Source: Moraxella sp. (GTDB lineage: Bacteria; Pseudomonadota; Gammaproteobacteria; Pseudomonadales; Moraxellaceae). Taken from it: 64,000 nt of DNA. The stretch spans positions 1-64,000 of the forward strand of contig NZ_JAUNDY010000006.1 in NCBI RefSeq assembly GCF_030525845.1. Reading direction: 5' to 3'. Made by a program: the position numbers and the translations under genes. The stretch's first letter is position 1, and the number at the start of each line of letters is the position of its first letter. This document shows positions 16,590 through 26,977 of the stretch, piece by piece. The notes beneath the pieces were generated by a model. The model did not search any database. It was not told where the DNA came from and saw only the letters and a list, made by a program, of their open reading frames with translations.

Positions 16590-17051
16590 ATGAAATTTCA
16601 GACACTAACCGCCCTTGTGATTGCCACCGCTGCCATGACAGCTCATGCTGCTAGCACTACTGTTTACAAAAGCGTTGGCAAACATGGCGAGGTGCGTTAC
16701 AGCCAAATGCAACCCAAAGATACCAGCAATTTTCAAGTGCTAGAAATGCGTAGCGATGGTCGCACTACCGACTTAGGGCAAATGGGTGCACCAGCAGCTG
16801 AACAAGCTCCAACGCCTAGCCCTGAAGCACAAGAAAACGCCAACCTCAAAAAAGAAAATGAAGCCCTTAAACAACAAGAGCTTGCTAGTCGTTGCCAGTC
16901 TCTACGTAGCAACCTTGCCAATCTTTCTATCGGCGGTCGCATCTTTGAGACCAACGCACAAGGCGAAAAAGTCTATCTTAATGACCAAGAAATTAGTTCA
17001 CGTCGCCAACGTCATGAGCAAATGATTTCTCAGTATTGTAGCGGTGTATAA
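16590..17051 (+). CDS. Periplasmic DUF4124-like protein
   Basis: A 153-residue secreted protein. Signal peptide residues 1-20 end in AHA, then the segment VYKSVGKHGEVRYSQMQP is the DUF4124 signature. A Pro/Ala linker (about 70-90) is followed by a coiled-coil-like stretch (NLKKENEALKQQEL) and a Cys-containing helical tail (two Cys). The function of this family is unknown. The gene is divergent from ilvI and has its own terminator. Confidence 0.8.
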   Translation: MKFQTLTALVIATAAMTAHAASTTVYKSVGKHGEVRYSQMQPKDTSNFQVLEMRSDGRTTDLGQMGAPAAEQAPTPSPEAQENANLKKENEALKQQELASRCQSLRSNLANLSIGGRIFETNAQGEKVYLNDQEISSRRQRHEQMISQYCSGV

Positions 17052-17067
17052 CCCACCCTTCAAGCAC

Positions 17068-17096
17068 AGCCTAGCACCACGTGTTAGGCTTTTTTA
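17068..17096 (+). terminator. Terminator after the DUF4124 gene
   Basis: AGCCTAGCAC-CAC-GTGTTAGGCT hairpin with six T. Confidence 0.9.
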
Positions 17097-17129
17097 GTTA
17101 AAGTCAATACCTACACATCAAACACTCAC

Positions 17130-17178
17130 AAAAAAACCACACAAACTTAGTGTCATCAGCCTAAGCTTGTGTGGTTTT
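17130..17178 (-). terminator. purL terminator
   Basis: A 17-bp stem (17134-17150 with 17161-17177, one mismatch) and a T-run on the minus strand, 9 bases after the purL stop. Confidence 0.9.
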
Positions 17179-17186
17179 GATTTAAT

Positions 17187-20100
17187 TTATCGTAAAAACG
17201 CTCTGGCGTTGCGGAATAGTCTCATCCACGCACCATCCTTGTCCCACTCTTTGGGTTTCCAAGAATGGTTAATGGCTCGTAGCGTACGCTCTGGGTGTGG
17301 CATCATCAGCGTAACACGACCGTCATTACTGCAAATACCTGTAATACCCTGCGGCGAGCCATTGGGGTTTAGTGGATAATGCTCCGTAGGCACTCCTTGC
17401 GAATCCACATAACGTAGGGCGATTTGACCACTATTTTCTAGCTCAAAAATTGCTTTATCGCTGAGGTTGGCAAAGCCCTCGCCATGTGCGACCGCAATCG
17501 GCAAAATACTATCTTGCATGCCTTTTAGAAGGACAGATTTGGTGCGTTCTACACGAACATTGACGGTGCGAGCTTCAAATCTTGCCGAAACGTTGGTACT
17601 AAAACGTGGAAAATGCTCTGCTCCCACCATCAAGTCTTTGAGCTGACTCATCATTTGACAGCCGTTACACACACCAAGTGCAAAAGTCTCAGGGCGATGG
17701 AAGAAGCGAGCAAACATCATTGATAACTCATCATGATGTAAAATGCTGTTCGCCCAGCCTGAACCTGCCCCTAACACATCGCCATAACTAAATCCACCAC
17801 AAGCGACAAGTCCATCCATATCACGCAGATTGACACGCCCACTCATCAGGTCGCTCATGTGTACATCAATGGCATCAAAGCCTGCCTTTTTAAAGCCTGC
17901 CGCCATTTCAAGATGTCCGTTTACGCCTTGTTCACGCAGTATTGCTACCTTAGGTTGAGTGGTACGGCTATTGACATAAGGAGCTTCTACTGCTTGATTT
18001 AGGTCGTAATTTGCCTGTGCGATAAGTCCATGATGATGAATATCATCAATTAAGGCAAATTCTTGGTCGGCACATACTGGGTTGTCACGCAAGCGAGCAA
18101 TGGCATGGCTGACCTTTGTCCATGTCATTTGTAAATCGCTACGCATAAATTCAAAATCATCATTTGGTGTTTGAATGCTCAAAATATCTTGATCTGCCCC
18201 GCCTGCTGGGGTTTCAAACACTTGACCAATCTCACTTAGCATGTCAGACACGCCCATTCGCTCTGCCAAATCTGTAAATTCTAGCACATACTCTGGCAAA
18301 ACTTGCACCACTGCACCAAGCTCTTCGGCGAATAACTGACCCACTAGATTTTCATCATCTAACGATAAGTTAATCGCCACACGAGCGGTAAATTGCATTT
18401 CAGCAACGGTTGCAATCAAGCCACCATCAGAGATGTCATGATAGGCACTAATTAGCCCTTGATTGTTTGCAGTTTGTACGAATTCAAAGAAGCGTTTTAG
18501 GTCATCGGCACTATCCACATCAGGACATTCATTACCTAGCTGACTTAGTGTCTGAGCCAAGATAGAACCACCAAGACGGAACTTACCTTTTGATAAATCA
18601 AGGCGATATAGGCGACTATCGGTGTTGATGAGTTCAGGAGTAAGGGTCTTATTAATGTCTTGCACAGGAGCAAATCCTGTGATGATAAGACTCATGGGCG
18701 ACACCACCGCCTTATCGCCATTATCTTGCCAACCTGCACGCATTGAAAGACTGTCTTTACCCACAGGAATGGCAATCCCAAGTGCAGGGCAAAGCTCCTC
18801 GCCCACCGCCATCACGCCATCATATAAGGCAACATCTTCTACATCGCTGCCACACGCCGCCATCCAGTTGGCAGAGAGTGTGATGTCAGAGATCTTAGCG
18901 ATGTTGGCACTTGCCAGATTGGTTACTGCCTCGCCCACCGCCAATCGTGCTGAGGCTTTTGGGCTAATAAGTGCCACAGGTGAACGCTCACCCATCGCCA
19001 TCGCCTCGCCAGTATCGGCATTCAACCCTGTCATGGTTACCGCACAATCTGCCACAGGCACTTGATAACGCCCCACATATTGCTCACGCACTACCATACC
19101 TGTGATGGAACGGTCGCCAATGCTGATGAGGAAAGATTTGCTTGCCACCGTTGGGTGTCGTAGCACATCTTTAACCGCCGATGAAATATCCACATCGCTC
19201 AAATCCAACGCGGTCAGCTGGCTGTTTTTGCGGATAACAGACCGCTTCATTCTGGGTGTTCCGCCCAGTAGAACCTGCATGGGAATATCCACAGGCTGTT
19301 CGGGCAATAGCTCGTCATTGACTTTTAATTGACGCACGTCTGTTGCCACGCCAAGTACCGCATAGGGGCAACGCTCACGTTGGCAAATTTCATCAAACAC
19401 CGCTTCGTCTTTTGGATTAATGGCAAGCACATAACGCTCTTGGGCTTCGTTTGACCAAATTGCCATCGGCGACATGCCTTGCTCCAATGATGGCACTTTA
19501 CGCAGTTCAAGCACCGCCCCAAGCTCATGGTCATTGACAAGCTCTGGCATGGCATTTGATAGCCCACCTGCCCCCACATCGTGAATGGAGACGATGGGGT
19601 TATGCTCTGCCCCCATCGCCCAGCAAGTATCAATCACTTCTTGGCAACGGCGTTCCATCTCGGCGTTATCACGCTGTACGCTAGCAAAATCAAGACCCTC
19701 ATCAAGACTGCCACTGTCCACCGAGCTTGCCGCACCTCCCCCAAGCCCAATTTGCATGGCAGGTCCACCCAGTACAATCAGCAAATCGCCTTGACGAATG
19801 GGGTTTTTCTCAACCAAATCTCGCTTGATATTACCATAACCCCCTGCAATCATAATCGGCTTATGATAGCCACGCATTTGCGAGCCATCTTTGGCAATGC
19901 TGGTATCAAGCTGAAAACTTCTAAAATACCCTGTCAAATTTGGTCGTCCAAATTCATTGCTAAACGCCGCACTGCCAAGCGGTGCATGCGTCATGATTTC
20001 AAGGGCTGATGCCATACGCTCAGGCTTGCCATAAGTTAGGCTATCCTCTTCCCATTTTTCAGGCATGTTGGGTAGATGCAGATGCGAGACGCTAAACCCT

Positions 20101-21107
20101 GCCAAACCAGCTTTTGGCTTACCGCCACGCCCTGTCGCCCCCTCATCACGAATCTCCCCGCCTGAACCTGTTGCTGCCCCTGCAAATGGAGCGATGGCGG
20201 TGGGGTGATTGTGTGTTTCTACTTTCATCAAGATATCAACAGGCTCTTCATGAAAATCATATTCATGCAATGCTTCTGCATTCTTATTCACATAAAAACG
20301 CTGTGCCGTAAAGCCCTCCATGACCGCTGCGTTATCCTTATAGGCAGATAAAATACCCTCAGGCGAGGTCTCATAGGTGTTTTTAATCATTTTAAATAAT
20401 GACTTGTCTTGCACCTTACCATCAATCATCCACTCGGAATTAAAAATCTTATGACGACAATGCTCGCTGTTAGCTTGAGCGAACATCATCAGCTCTACAT
20501 CGGTGGGATTTCTCGCCAAAATATTAAAATGCTTAACCAGATAATCCATGTCCTCGCTAGAGAGTGCAAAGCCAAACTCTTTATTGGCACGCACCAATGC
20601 TTCACGCCCCCGTCCCATCACATCGATGTGATTTAGGCTTTGTGGTTTTTCATCATGAAATAACGCCTTTACCGCTGATAAGTCATAACTTAAACTTTGG
20701 GTCATGCGGTCATGCAAAATCTGCTCTGCCGCCACTGGCAATTTAGACGGCAAATCCTGCTCGCCTGTCAGCGTAAACAGCACCACTCGCTCCACACGCT
20801 GTATGTCGATACCGCAGTTATTAAAAATATCAGTCGCTTTGGAAGCCCATGGACTAATCGTACCAAAACGAGGCGACACCACCACTTGACGCTCGCCCAC
20901 ACTGGGTTTATTTTCCTCAAACTGCTCGCCACCATTTAATAGACTAAGTGCCTTTTTATGGTCATCGGCATTTAGATAACTTGGAAAAACATAAATCTGC
21001 TGTGATTTAATGGCATGAATACCCAAATTGGTTTTGGTATTTAGTTCCCTAATTAGTGCCTCAGTCTGAAACTGGGTCAAAAATGGCTTTCCAGCGATGG
21101 TCATCAT
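17187..21107 (-). CDS. purL: Phosphoribosylformylglycinamidine synthase (FGAM synthetase)
   Basis: A 1306-residue single-chain FGAR amidotransferase, fourth step of purine synthesis: ATP-dependent conversion of FGAR to FGAM using glutamine. It has an N-terminal PurS-like domain, two AIRS-type synthase domains (FAQANSEHCRHKIFN; ETHNHPTAIAPFAGAATGSG; later HDISDGGLIAT) and a C-terminal class I glutamine amidotransferase with nucleophile Cys in LGVCNGCQM and the His-Glu pair in PHPERT. Length equals the gammaproteobacterial large form (about 1295). GGGGA before ATG 21107 supports that start; 21104 is an alternative. Single transcription unit. Confidence 0.97.
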   Translation of the reverse strand: MMTIAGKPFLTQFQTEALIRELNTKTNLGIHAIKSQQIYVFPSYLNADDHKKALSLLNGGEQFEENKPSVGERQVVVSPRFGTISPWASKATDIFNNCGIDIQRVERVVLFTLTGEQDLPSKLPVAAEQILHDRMTQSLSYDLSAVKALFHDEKPQSLNHIDVMGRGREALVRANKEFGFALSSEDMDYLVKHFNILARNPTDVELMMFAQANSEHCRHKIFNSEWMIDGKVQDKSLFKMIKNTYETSPEGILSAYKDNAAVMEGFTAQRFYVNKNAEALHEYDFHEEPVDILMKVETHNHPTAIAPFAGAATGSGGEIRDEGATGRGGKPKAGLAGFSVSHLHLPNMPEKWEEDSLTYGKPERMASALEIMTHAPLGSAAFSNEFGRPNLTGYFRSFQLDTSIAKDGSQMRGYHKPIMIAGGYGNIKRDLVEKNPIRQGDLLIVLGGPAMQIGLGGGAASSVDSGSLDEGLDFASVQRDNAEMERRCQEVIDTCWAMGAEHNPIVSIHDVGAGGLSNAMPELVNDHELGAVLELRKVPSLEQGMSPMAIWSNEAQERYVLAINPKDEAVFDEICQRERCPYAVLGVATDVRQLKVNDELLPEQPVDIPMQVLLGGTPRMKRSVIRKNSQLTALDLSDVDISSAVKDVLRHPTVASKSFLISIGDRSITGMVVREQYVGRYQVPVADCAVTMTGLNADTGEAMAMGERSPVALISPKASARLAVGEAVTNLASANIAKISDITLSANWMAACGSDVEDVALYDGVMAVGEELCPALGIAIPVGKDSLSMRAGWQDNGDKAVVSPMSLIITGFAPVQDINKTLTPELINTDSRLYRLDLSKGKFRLGGSILAQTLSQLGNECPDVDSADDLKRFFEFVQTANNQGLISAYHDISDGGLIATVAEMQFTARVAINLSLDDENLVGQLFAEELGAVVQVLPEYVLEFTDLAERMGVSDMLSEIGQVFETPAGGADQDILSIQTPNDDFEFMRSDLQMTWTKVSHAIARLRDNPVCADQEFALIDDIHHHGLIAQANYDLNQAVEAPYVNSRTTQPKVAILREQGVNGHLEMAAGFKKAGFDAIDVHMSDLMSGRVNLRDMDGLVACGGFSYGDVLGAGSGWANSILHHDELSMMFARFFHRPETFALGVCNGCQMMSQLKDLMVGAEHFPRFSTNVSARFEARTVNVRVERTKSVLLKGMQDSILPIAVAHGEGFANLSDKAIFELENSGQIALRYVDSQGVPTEHYPLNPNGSPQGITGICSNDGRVTLMMPHPERTLRAINHSWKPKEWDKDGAWMRLFRNARAFLR

Positions 21108-21404
21108 GATAAAATTCCCCAAAGTTTGGTTGGATTACAAACAATCAATAATCTTACCATTTTAACAGATTTTGGGTAAATTTGCGAAAAATCGCTGTGC
21201 CATTTTGTCAAAATTTACCAAAAAATCCATTTTTGATGGCACAGAGATGATGAATAACAAACATCAAAGATTATGTTAAATAAATTACCAACCATAAGCC
21301 AAACTTAAATACCATAAAATACACCCAACCTAAAAATCCATCAAAATTTTGGCTTTTTGTGTAAAAAATGCTAGAATAAAGAAATTTTATCCATATGATG
21401 CGTT

Positions 21405-22013
21405 ATGACCACCAAAAACCCCAGTTCATCTGCCCCCTGGTATAAAAACTACATGCTGACTGTGTTTGTCATTGGCTTGCCACTTGCGGTGGTGGTTGCG
21501 TGTGTGTTTTTTGTGATATACGCCATCAAAGTCAAGGATTCAACCGTGCGTGATGACTGGTACATGGACGGCAAAAGCCTCTATCAAGATGCCTCAAAAG
21601 ATCAGCTTGCTCATGATTTGGGGTTGTCAGGCGTGATGAGATTTGATGGCTCACCCCAAGATTATCAAATCAGTTTTGAGCTAAAATCTGCCCTACCCAT
21701 CATTTATCCTGCCACGCTGACTGCAAATATATCGCACGCCACCGACAAAAACAAAGACAGGGATTTGACCCTAACACACACCACAGACAATCTCTACACA
21801 GGCACAGTTTCCCTTGATGGCTTGCCTGCAAAATACTATTTTAACATCATCGGCGATGACCCCGATAAAGGCACATGGCGACTGACCCAAAACCAAAAAA
21901 TGCCCGCCAAAAACGTCATTTTTCTACCCCTAAAAGCCTTTGATGATACCAACCAAACCCTGCCTGACCAACGCCATAAGCGAAGCCAGCCAAACCTTAG
22001 TCAGTCCCAATAA
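21405..22013 (+). CDS. FixH-family membrane-anchored protein
   Basis: A 202-residue protein with one N-terminal membrane helix (about 17-43) preceded by PWYKNYMLTVFVIGLPL, and a beta-rich periplasmic part (DDWYMDGKSLYQD onward). The WYK..M and DDWY..GK features are typical of FixH proteins. These are linked to assembly of cbb3-type cytochrome oxidase, but no ccoNOQP or ccoGHIS genes lie in this window, so the role is by family only. The Ser/Gln-rich tail is nonconserved. It converges on the CNNM gene. Confidence 0.75.
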   Translation: MTTKNPSSSAPWYKNYMLTVFVIGLPLAVVVACVFFVIYAIKVKDSTVRDDWYMDGKSLYQDASKDQLAHDLGLSGVMRFDGSPQDYQISFELKSALPIIYPATLTANISHATDKNKDRDLTLTHTTDNLYTGTVSLDGLPAKYYFNIIGDDPDKGTWRLTQNQKMPAKNVIFLPLKAFDDTNQTLPDQRHKRSQPNLSQSQ

Positions 22014-22032
22014 ATAAATTGGGACTAAGCTG

Positions 22033-23235
22033 TTACTGATTTTCGTTAGGGTTTGGCACTTCATTGACATTCTCATCATCAGCCACTTTTGTGCCAAGCC
22101 TATTCATGCGTCTGTCCATCAGCTGACGAGCCAGTGCCTGCATGTCATCAACACGGTCAATCTCATCAACGATTTCAAGCCCCAAAAGTGTCTCTAACAC
22201 ATCTTCTAGGCTGACAATTCCCTTAACCTCGCCAAACTCCCCCACCACAAGGGCGATGTGAAACCGCTCTTTTAGCATCAAATCCAGCACATCAAACAGC
22301 TTCATTTTAGCAAATACAAACGTAATTTCACGCTTAAATGCCTTGATAGGCATATGGATTTCACGATTAGCTTTGGCGATGAGCAAATCTGTTTTTAGCA
22401 CAAATCCTGTGGCATTATCCAAATCCTCATCAAAAATTGGAAAGCGTGAAAATGGCAGTTTGGCGTGCGTGGCAAACACATCGCCCACCGTCATATTTTC
22501 ATCAAACGCCACCATGACAGAACGTGGCGTTACGATACTCTCCACATGAATCATGCTAAGAGCCAGTGAATTTTTAATGATGCGTGTTTCGAGCTCACTC
22601 ATCTGTCCCAAGCTCTCTCCTTGATTGGCAAGAGCGATGAACTCACTACGGTTGAAGTCTGATTCGTGATTACCCTTTGTCATCAGACGAGAAATGCGTT
22701 CGGCGAACCACACCATCGGAAACAGCAAAATGTTAATACCCTTGACGTAATATGCCACAGGCACGCTAAACTTTCGCCAATAGGTCGTACCAAGTGTCTT
22801 AGGAATGATTTCTGTGCCAATTAAAATAACCACCGTCATTACCGCCGAAAACACCCCAAACCAAGCGCTGCCAAACACCACTGTCGCCTGAGCTCCTGCC
22901 CCCAACGAACCTAAGGTGTGAGCGACTGTATTTAGGGTTAGGATAGATGAGATGGATTTTTCAATGTTATGAACCTTAATATCCTCTAAAAGCTCGGCGG
23001 TTTTGGGGTTGTCTTCCTTGATACTCTCAATGTAACTGGGGGTCATGGTCAGTAGCGTCGCCTCAGAAATCGAACAAATAAACGACGCCACCAGCGACAG
23101 CGACACATAAAAAATCAGCAAAGCCACATTGGTGCTACTCGCCTGCCCGCCCTCACCCACAGAAGCAAAAACAACAACTGGCAACAACAAAAATAATAAC
23201 AAATAAAATCGAGGCTTAGACCAAGAAGTAGACAT
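22033..23235 (-). CDS. CNNM/CorB-type transporter with CBS pair
   Basis: A 400-residue inner-membrane protein. It has an N-terminal hydrophobic segment, then a CNNM (DUF21) transmembrane domain (about 40-190, including ISEATLLTMTPSYIE and GTEIIPKTLG), followed by two CBS domains (about 215-345: IVTPRSVMVAFDENMTV; GEFGEVKGIVSLEDVLETLLG). The acidic tail (DEIDRVDD) is usual. Members are implicated in Mg2+/Co2+ efflux, and older annotations call them hemolysin-like. Monocistronic; divergent from yajC. Confidence 0.85.
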   Translation of the reverse strand: MSTSWSKPRFYLLLFLLLPVVVFASVGEGGQASSTNVALLIFYVSLSLVASFICSISEATLLTMTPSYIESIKEDNPKTAELLEDIKVHNIEKSISSILTLNTVAHTLGSLGAGAQATVVFGSAWFGVFSAVMTVVILIGTEIIPKTLGTTYWRKFSVPVAYYVKGINILLFPMVWFAERISRLMTKGNHESDFNRSEFIALANQGESLGQMSELETRIIKNSLALSMIHVESIVTPRSVMVAFDENMTVGDVFATHAKLPFSRFPIFDEDLDNATGFVLKTDLLIAKANREIHMPIKAFKREITFVFAKMKLFDVLDLMLKERFHIALVVGEFGEVKGIVSLEDVLETLLGLEIVDEIDRVDDMQALARQLMDRRMNRLGTKVADDENVNEVPNPNENQ

Positions 23236-23488
23236 ATAGGATATAAAAATTTGAAAAACCCAAATATTAAGCCAAAACCATCATAACTGCAAGTGTTTTT
23301 ACTTCAAAAGTACAATCCTGTCAGAGTAATTTATCCAAATTGATTAAATTTAGCCATAACGTGAGGGGGTTTGTATGTGTTTTGGGCGTGTGGAACGTTT
23401 ATATTCACCATTAAAAATAATCAAAATATTTCCAAATTATTGCTAATCCGTCAATAATGTTATAAATGTTCGGCACGCCCTGATAAAA

Positions 23489-23520
23489 TTGACAAAAATA
23501 TCTTGGTTTTGTGGTATGAT
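23489..23520 (+). promoter_or_regulatory. yajC-secDF promoter
   Basis: TTGACA at 23489-23494 and an extended -10 TGGTATGAT ending at 23520. The 20-base spacer is long, so the extended -10 probably carries the function. The rest of the gap 23236-23488 shows no gene. Confidence 0.5.
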
Positions 23521-23555
23521 ATGCGTTATTTTTCATTTTAGAAATTGGAGAGGTT

Positions 23556-23873
23556 ATGCTACTTTCTGCACTTGCAACATCTGCCCCCGCCCAACCTAAT
23601 GCTTTTTTGCAGATTTTGCCAATGGTGGCGATTTTTGCCATTTTTTATTTTTTAATCATTCGTCCCCAATCAAAACGTGCCAAAGAACACCGTACAATGG
23701 TCGATAACCTCACTGCGGACAATGAAGTGGTATTTGCTGGCGGTCTTGTTGGTCGCATCAAAAAAATCGAAGGCGACTACGCTGTCATCGCCCTTGACAA
23801 AAACACCGATGTCAAGATTCAGCGTGCCTCTGTCATCAGCGTACTGCCCAAAGGCACCATCGATAACATCTAA
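23556..23873 (+). CDS. yajC: Preprotein translocase subunit YajC
   Basis: A 105-residue small membrane protein associated with SecDF-YidC. One transmembrane helix (about 20-38: LPMVAIFAIFYFLIIRPQ) ends in the signature IRPQ.KRAKEH, followed by a beta-rich SH3-like cytoplasmic tail (VVFAGGLVGRIKKIEGDYAV). GGAGAGG before the ATG is a strong ribosome site. It is first in the yajC-secD-secF operon, the standard order. Confidence 0.96.
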   Translation: MLLSALATSAPAQPNAFLQILPMVAIFAIFYFLIIRPQSKRAKEHRTMVDNLTADNEVVFAGGLVGRIKKIEGDYAVIALDKNTDVKIQRASVISVLPKGTIDNI

Positions 23874-23931
23874 TCCACCAATGGATTAAATTAAGCGTCC
23901 TCAACCATCATCAACCCTAAAAGAAGTCCTT

Positions 23932-25806
23932 ATGCATTACCCTGCTTGGAAATACATACTAATCGCTGTGGTGCTTGTCATTGCTGGCATTTACGCCCTG
24001 CCAAATCTCTATCCTGACGAACCTGCCGTTCAAATCACAGGAGCAAGTGCAGGCACACAACTTAGCTCTGACGTGCTGACCAAGTCGCAAGCCTTGCTTG
24101 AACAATCAGGTCTATCCCATCACGGCGGTAGCTTTGAAAATAACACCGCCCTTATCCGCTTAAACACCGCCGAAGACCAGCTAAAAGCCCAAGAAACATT
24201 ACGCAAAAACTTAGGCGATAATTATGTGGTGGCACTCAACCTCGCCCAAACCACCCCCCAATGGCTCAAAAATCTTGGTGCCAAACCCATGAAATTGGGT
24301 CTGGACTTGCGTGGGGGCGTGCGTTTTGTACTAGAAGTGGACATGAATAAGGCACTCGAACAGCGTCTTGCCACCGCCTCGCAGGACATCAGACGACATC
24401 TTAGGGTTGCTAAGATTGCCGTTAAAAGCCTAAGAACCACCAAAAACGGCATGGTGCTCACCTTTAATACCAACAGCGAACGTGATGAAGCCCAAAAAGT
24501 CCTGCAAAGCTCGGTTGCTGATTTTACATTTAGACCTTTGGCTGGCACAGATGGGGCAATCCTCGAAATAGCGTACAGCGACCATGCCCTTGCTCAAATC
24601 AACGAGTACGCCGTTGGTCAAAACCTAACCACCCTACGAAACCGTATTAATGAGCTTGGCGTAGCAGAAGCACTGGTACAATCACAAGGCTCAAACCGTA
24701 TCGTAGTTGAGCTGCCAGGTGTGCAAGACACCGCAGAGGCAAAGCGTGTACTTGGACGTACTGCCAACTTAGAATTTCGTATGGTTAGTGCAGAAAATGA
24801 ACATTATGCAGGCGGTGTCGCCCCTGCTGGCACAGAAGCCTTTCCATTTGAGACGCTTGATGGTCCACCCATCTTGCTTGACCGTCAAGCCATTGTTACA
24901 GGCGATAAAGTCCAAAACGCCCAAGCAGGTGTTGATGAGAATGGTCGTCCTCAAGTCGCCATCACACTAGACACCGCAGGCGGTCGCCTCATGCAGAATG
25001 CCACACGTACCAGCGTCGGCAAACAAATGGCAGTGCTATTTATCGAAAACAAACAACGCATTGGCTATGAAACCAATCCTGATACTGGCGAGAGCAAAGA
25101 AGTTCGTCAGCCATACAGCGAAATTCGTGTCATCAACCGTGCTACCATTCAAGCGGTGCTTGGCTCATCTTTTGTCATCACAGGACTAGACAGTCCAGCC
25201 GAAGCAGGAGAGCTTGCACTATTATTACGCTCTGGGGCGTTAGCAGCACCCATGTACTTTGCAGAAGAGCGTACCATCGGTCCATCGCTCGGTCAAGACA
25301 ACATCGACAAGGGTCTTTTTGCCTCTCAAATTGGCTATTTGCTTGTCTTTGTATGGATGATTATATTCTATCGTGCATGCGGCGTCATCGCCAATATTGC
25401 CCTTGCCCTGAACATCGTCATGCTAACTGCCGTCATGTCTATCATCGGCTCAGCACTAACCCTGCCAGGTATTGCAGGGGTTGTCCTGACAATGGGTATG
25501 GCGGTCGATGCCAACGTACTGATTTTTGAGCGAATCCGTGAAGAACTGGCCTCTGGCGCCAGAACAAAATCTGCCATCTTGGCAGGCTTTGACCGTGCGT
25601 TTAGCTCAATTTTTGACGGCAACATTACCACACTACTTGTGGCATTTATCTTGTTTGCAGTTGGAAGTGGTCCTGTTAAGGGTTTTGCGGTAACACTTGC
25701 TATTGGTATCATTACCTCACTATTTACCGCTATCATTGTTACTCGTGCCTTACTACAAATATGGTACGGCTATCGCAAAAATCTTACCAAAATTAGCATT
25801 GGTTAG
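23932..25806 (+). CDS. secD: Protein translocase subunit SecD
   Basis: A 624-residue RND-type membrane protein that uses the proton gradient to pull exported proteins through SecYEG. The N-terminal helix (8-25) precedes the periplasmic P1 domain with LGLDLRGGVRFVLEVD (about 121-136), then five C-terminal transmembrane helices (about 455-610) with GIAGVVLTMGMAVDANVLIFERIREE, which carries the key Asp of the proton path. Length matches E. coli SecD (615). It lies 58 bp behind yajC and 9 bp before secF. Confidence 0.97.
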   Translation: MHYPAWKYILIAVVLVIAGIYALPNLYPDEPAVQITGASAGTQLSSDVLTKSQALLEQSGLSHHGGSFENNTALIRLNTAEDQLKAQETLRKNLGDNYVVALNLAQTTPQWLKNLGAKPMKLGLDLRGGVRFVLEVDMNKALEQRLATASQDIRRHLRVAKIAVKSLRTTKNGMVLTFNTNSERDEAQKVLQSSVADFTFRPLAGTDGAILEIAYSDHALAQINEYAVGQNLTTLRNRINELGVAEALVQSQGSNRIVVELPGVQDTAEAKRVLGRTANLEFRMVSAENEHYAGGVAPAGTEAFPFETLDGPPILLDRQAIVTGDKVQNAQAGVDENGRPQVAITLDTAGGRLMQNATRTSVGKQMAVLFIENKQRIGYETNPDTGESKEVRQPYSEIRVINRATIQAVLGSSFVITGLDSPAEAGELALLLRSGALAAPMYFAEERTIGPSLGQDNIDKGLFASQIGYLLVFVWMIIFYRACGVIANIALALNIVMLTAVMSIIGSALTLPGIAGVVLTMGMAVDANVLIFERIREELASGARTKSAILAGFDRAFSSIFDGNITTLLVAFILFAVGSGPVKGFAVTLAIGIITSLFTAIIVTRALLQIWYGYRKNLTKISIG

Positions 25807-25815
25807 GAGTAAAAG

Positions 25816-26943
25816 ATGACAGACAATCATGACAATCTTAACAACGCCACAGGTGAGACTCGCCGCCGCCGTGCACCACGCCGTGACGGCAAGGGCAGCA
25901 ATGCTCAGGCAAATGCCAGCCTAGCCAACCAAGCCATCATTCAAAGCGATGAATTCGCCGAAAAAGAAGGCGGAGTTAAGCTCATCGCCAATCGGCAAAT
26001 CATACCCTTTATGAAGCTTGAAATCCCTATGGTGGTCATCTCCCTACTGCTTGTGGTGGCTAGTATTTTTGCCATTGCCACTAAGGGATTAAACTTAGGG
26101 CTAGATTTTACAGGTGGTATCTCTGCCGATGTCAAATACGAACAACCTGCCGAACAAGCTCAGGTTGCCGCCGCACTCTCAGAAAAAGGTTTTAATGATG
26201 CGGTGGTGCAGTACTTAGGTACTCGACAAGAATTGCTGGTTCGCCTACCCCCCCAAGAAAACAAAGACCCTGAGGGATTGAGTACCGCCCTTAGCGAAGC
26301 TCTAAACCTCCCCTCAAACCCAGCCACCGTTGATAACATCAACATCATCGGCAGTCAAGTAGGTGGCGAGGTCTACACCAACTCCATGATGGCGTTAGGG
26401 TTGGCACTATTGCTAATGATGATTTATATCTCCATTCGCTTTCAGTTTAAATTGGCAGTTGGTGCGGTGCTGGCACTCTTTCATGACGTGATTGTGGTAT
26501 GTGGATTATTTGCCATATTTGGCTGGCCATTTGATTTGACGGTATTGGCTTCGGTGCTAGCACTCATTGGTTATTCAGTCAATGACACCATCGTCGTCTA
26601 TGACCGCATTCGTGAGAATTTTCGCCGTGTTCGTGGGCTTACGCCTCGTCAGGTGGTTGATTTATCCCTAACCGAAACCCTACGTCGCACCTTTATGACC
26701 ACAGGTACTATTTTTGTGGTGGTTATCGCCCTCTTGTTCTTGGGTGGCGATGGTCTTTACTGGTTTGCACTTGCTCAGTTTATCGGCACCATTGCAGGTA
26801 CGTATTCCTCAGTCTATATCGCAAGCTCAATCCCCTTACGCATGGGGCTGTCTCGTGAAGATTTTGTGGTTAGAGTTAAGCCAGAATTTGAAGAAGAAGT
26901 GGTTATATTTGCCGACCCCAAACTTCAAAACAGCCAAGATTAA
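25816..26943 (+). CDS. secF: Protein translocase subunit SecF
   Basis: A 375-residue partner of SecD. The first helix (about 70-95) is followed by a small periplasmic domain beginning LGLDFTGGISADVKY and by five helices, with LASVLALIGYSVNDTIVVYDRIREN (about 250-274) as the conserved core. The N-terminal 65 residues are polar and Arg/Ala-rich (ETRRRRAPRRDGKG), longer than in E. coli SecF (323 in total). The start has AGGAG upstream, so this extension appears real. Last gene of the operon. Confidence 0.97.
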   Translation: MTDNHDNLNNATGETRRRRAPRRDGKGSNAQANASLANQAIIQSDEFAEKEGGVKLIANRQIIPFMKLEIPMVVISLLLVVASIFAIATKGLNLGLDFTGGISADVKYEQPAEQAQVAAALSEKGFNDAVVQYLGTRQELLVRLPPQENKDPEGLSTALSEALNLPSNPATVDNINIIGSQVGGEVYTNSMMALGLALLLMMIYISIRFQFKLAVGAVLALFHDVIVVCGLFAIFGWPFDLTVLASVLALIGYSVNDTIVVYDRIRENFRRVRGLTPRQVVDLSLTETLRRTFMTTGTIFVVVIALLFLGGDGLYWFALAQFIGTIAGTYSSVYIASSIPLRMGLSREDFVVRVKPEFEEEVVIFADPKLQNSQD

Positions 26944-26948
26944 TTTGA

Positions 26949-26977
26949 TAAAACCGTCCGACTGGGCGGTTTTTTAT
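26949..26977 (+). terminator. secF operon terminator
   Basis: AACCGTCC-GACT-GGGCGGTT followed by six T, six bases after the secF stop. Confidence 0.93.

Noticed and set aside
19581..20009. Long antisense frames inside purL, ilvI, htpG and dxs
   Set aside because: Shadows of high-quality coding genes, with no ribosome sites or family matches.
22000..22030. Hairpin CTTAGTCAGTCCCAAT/ATTGGGACTAAG between the FixH-like and CNNM genes
   Set aside because: Good stem but no T-run in either direction, so not called as an intrinsic terminator.
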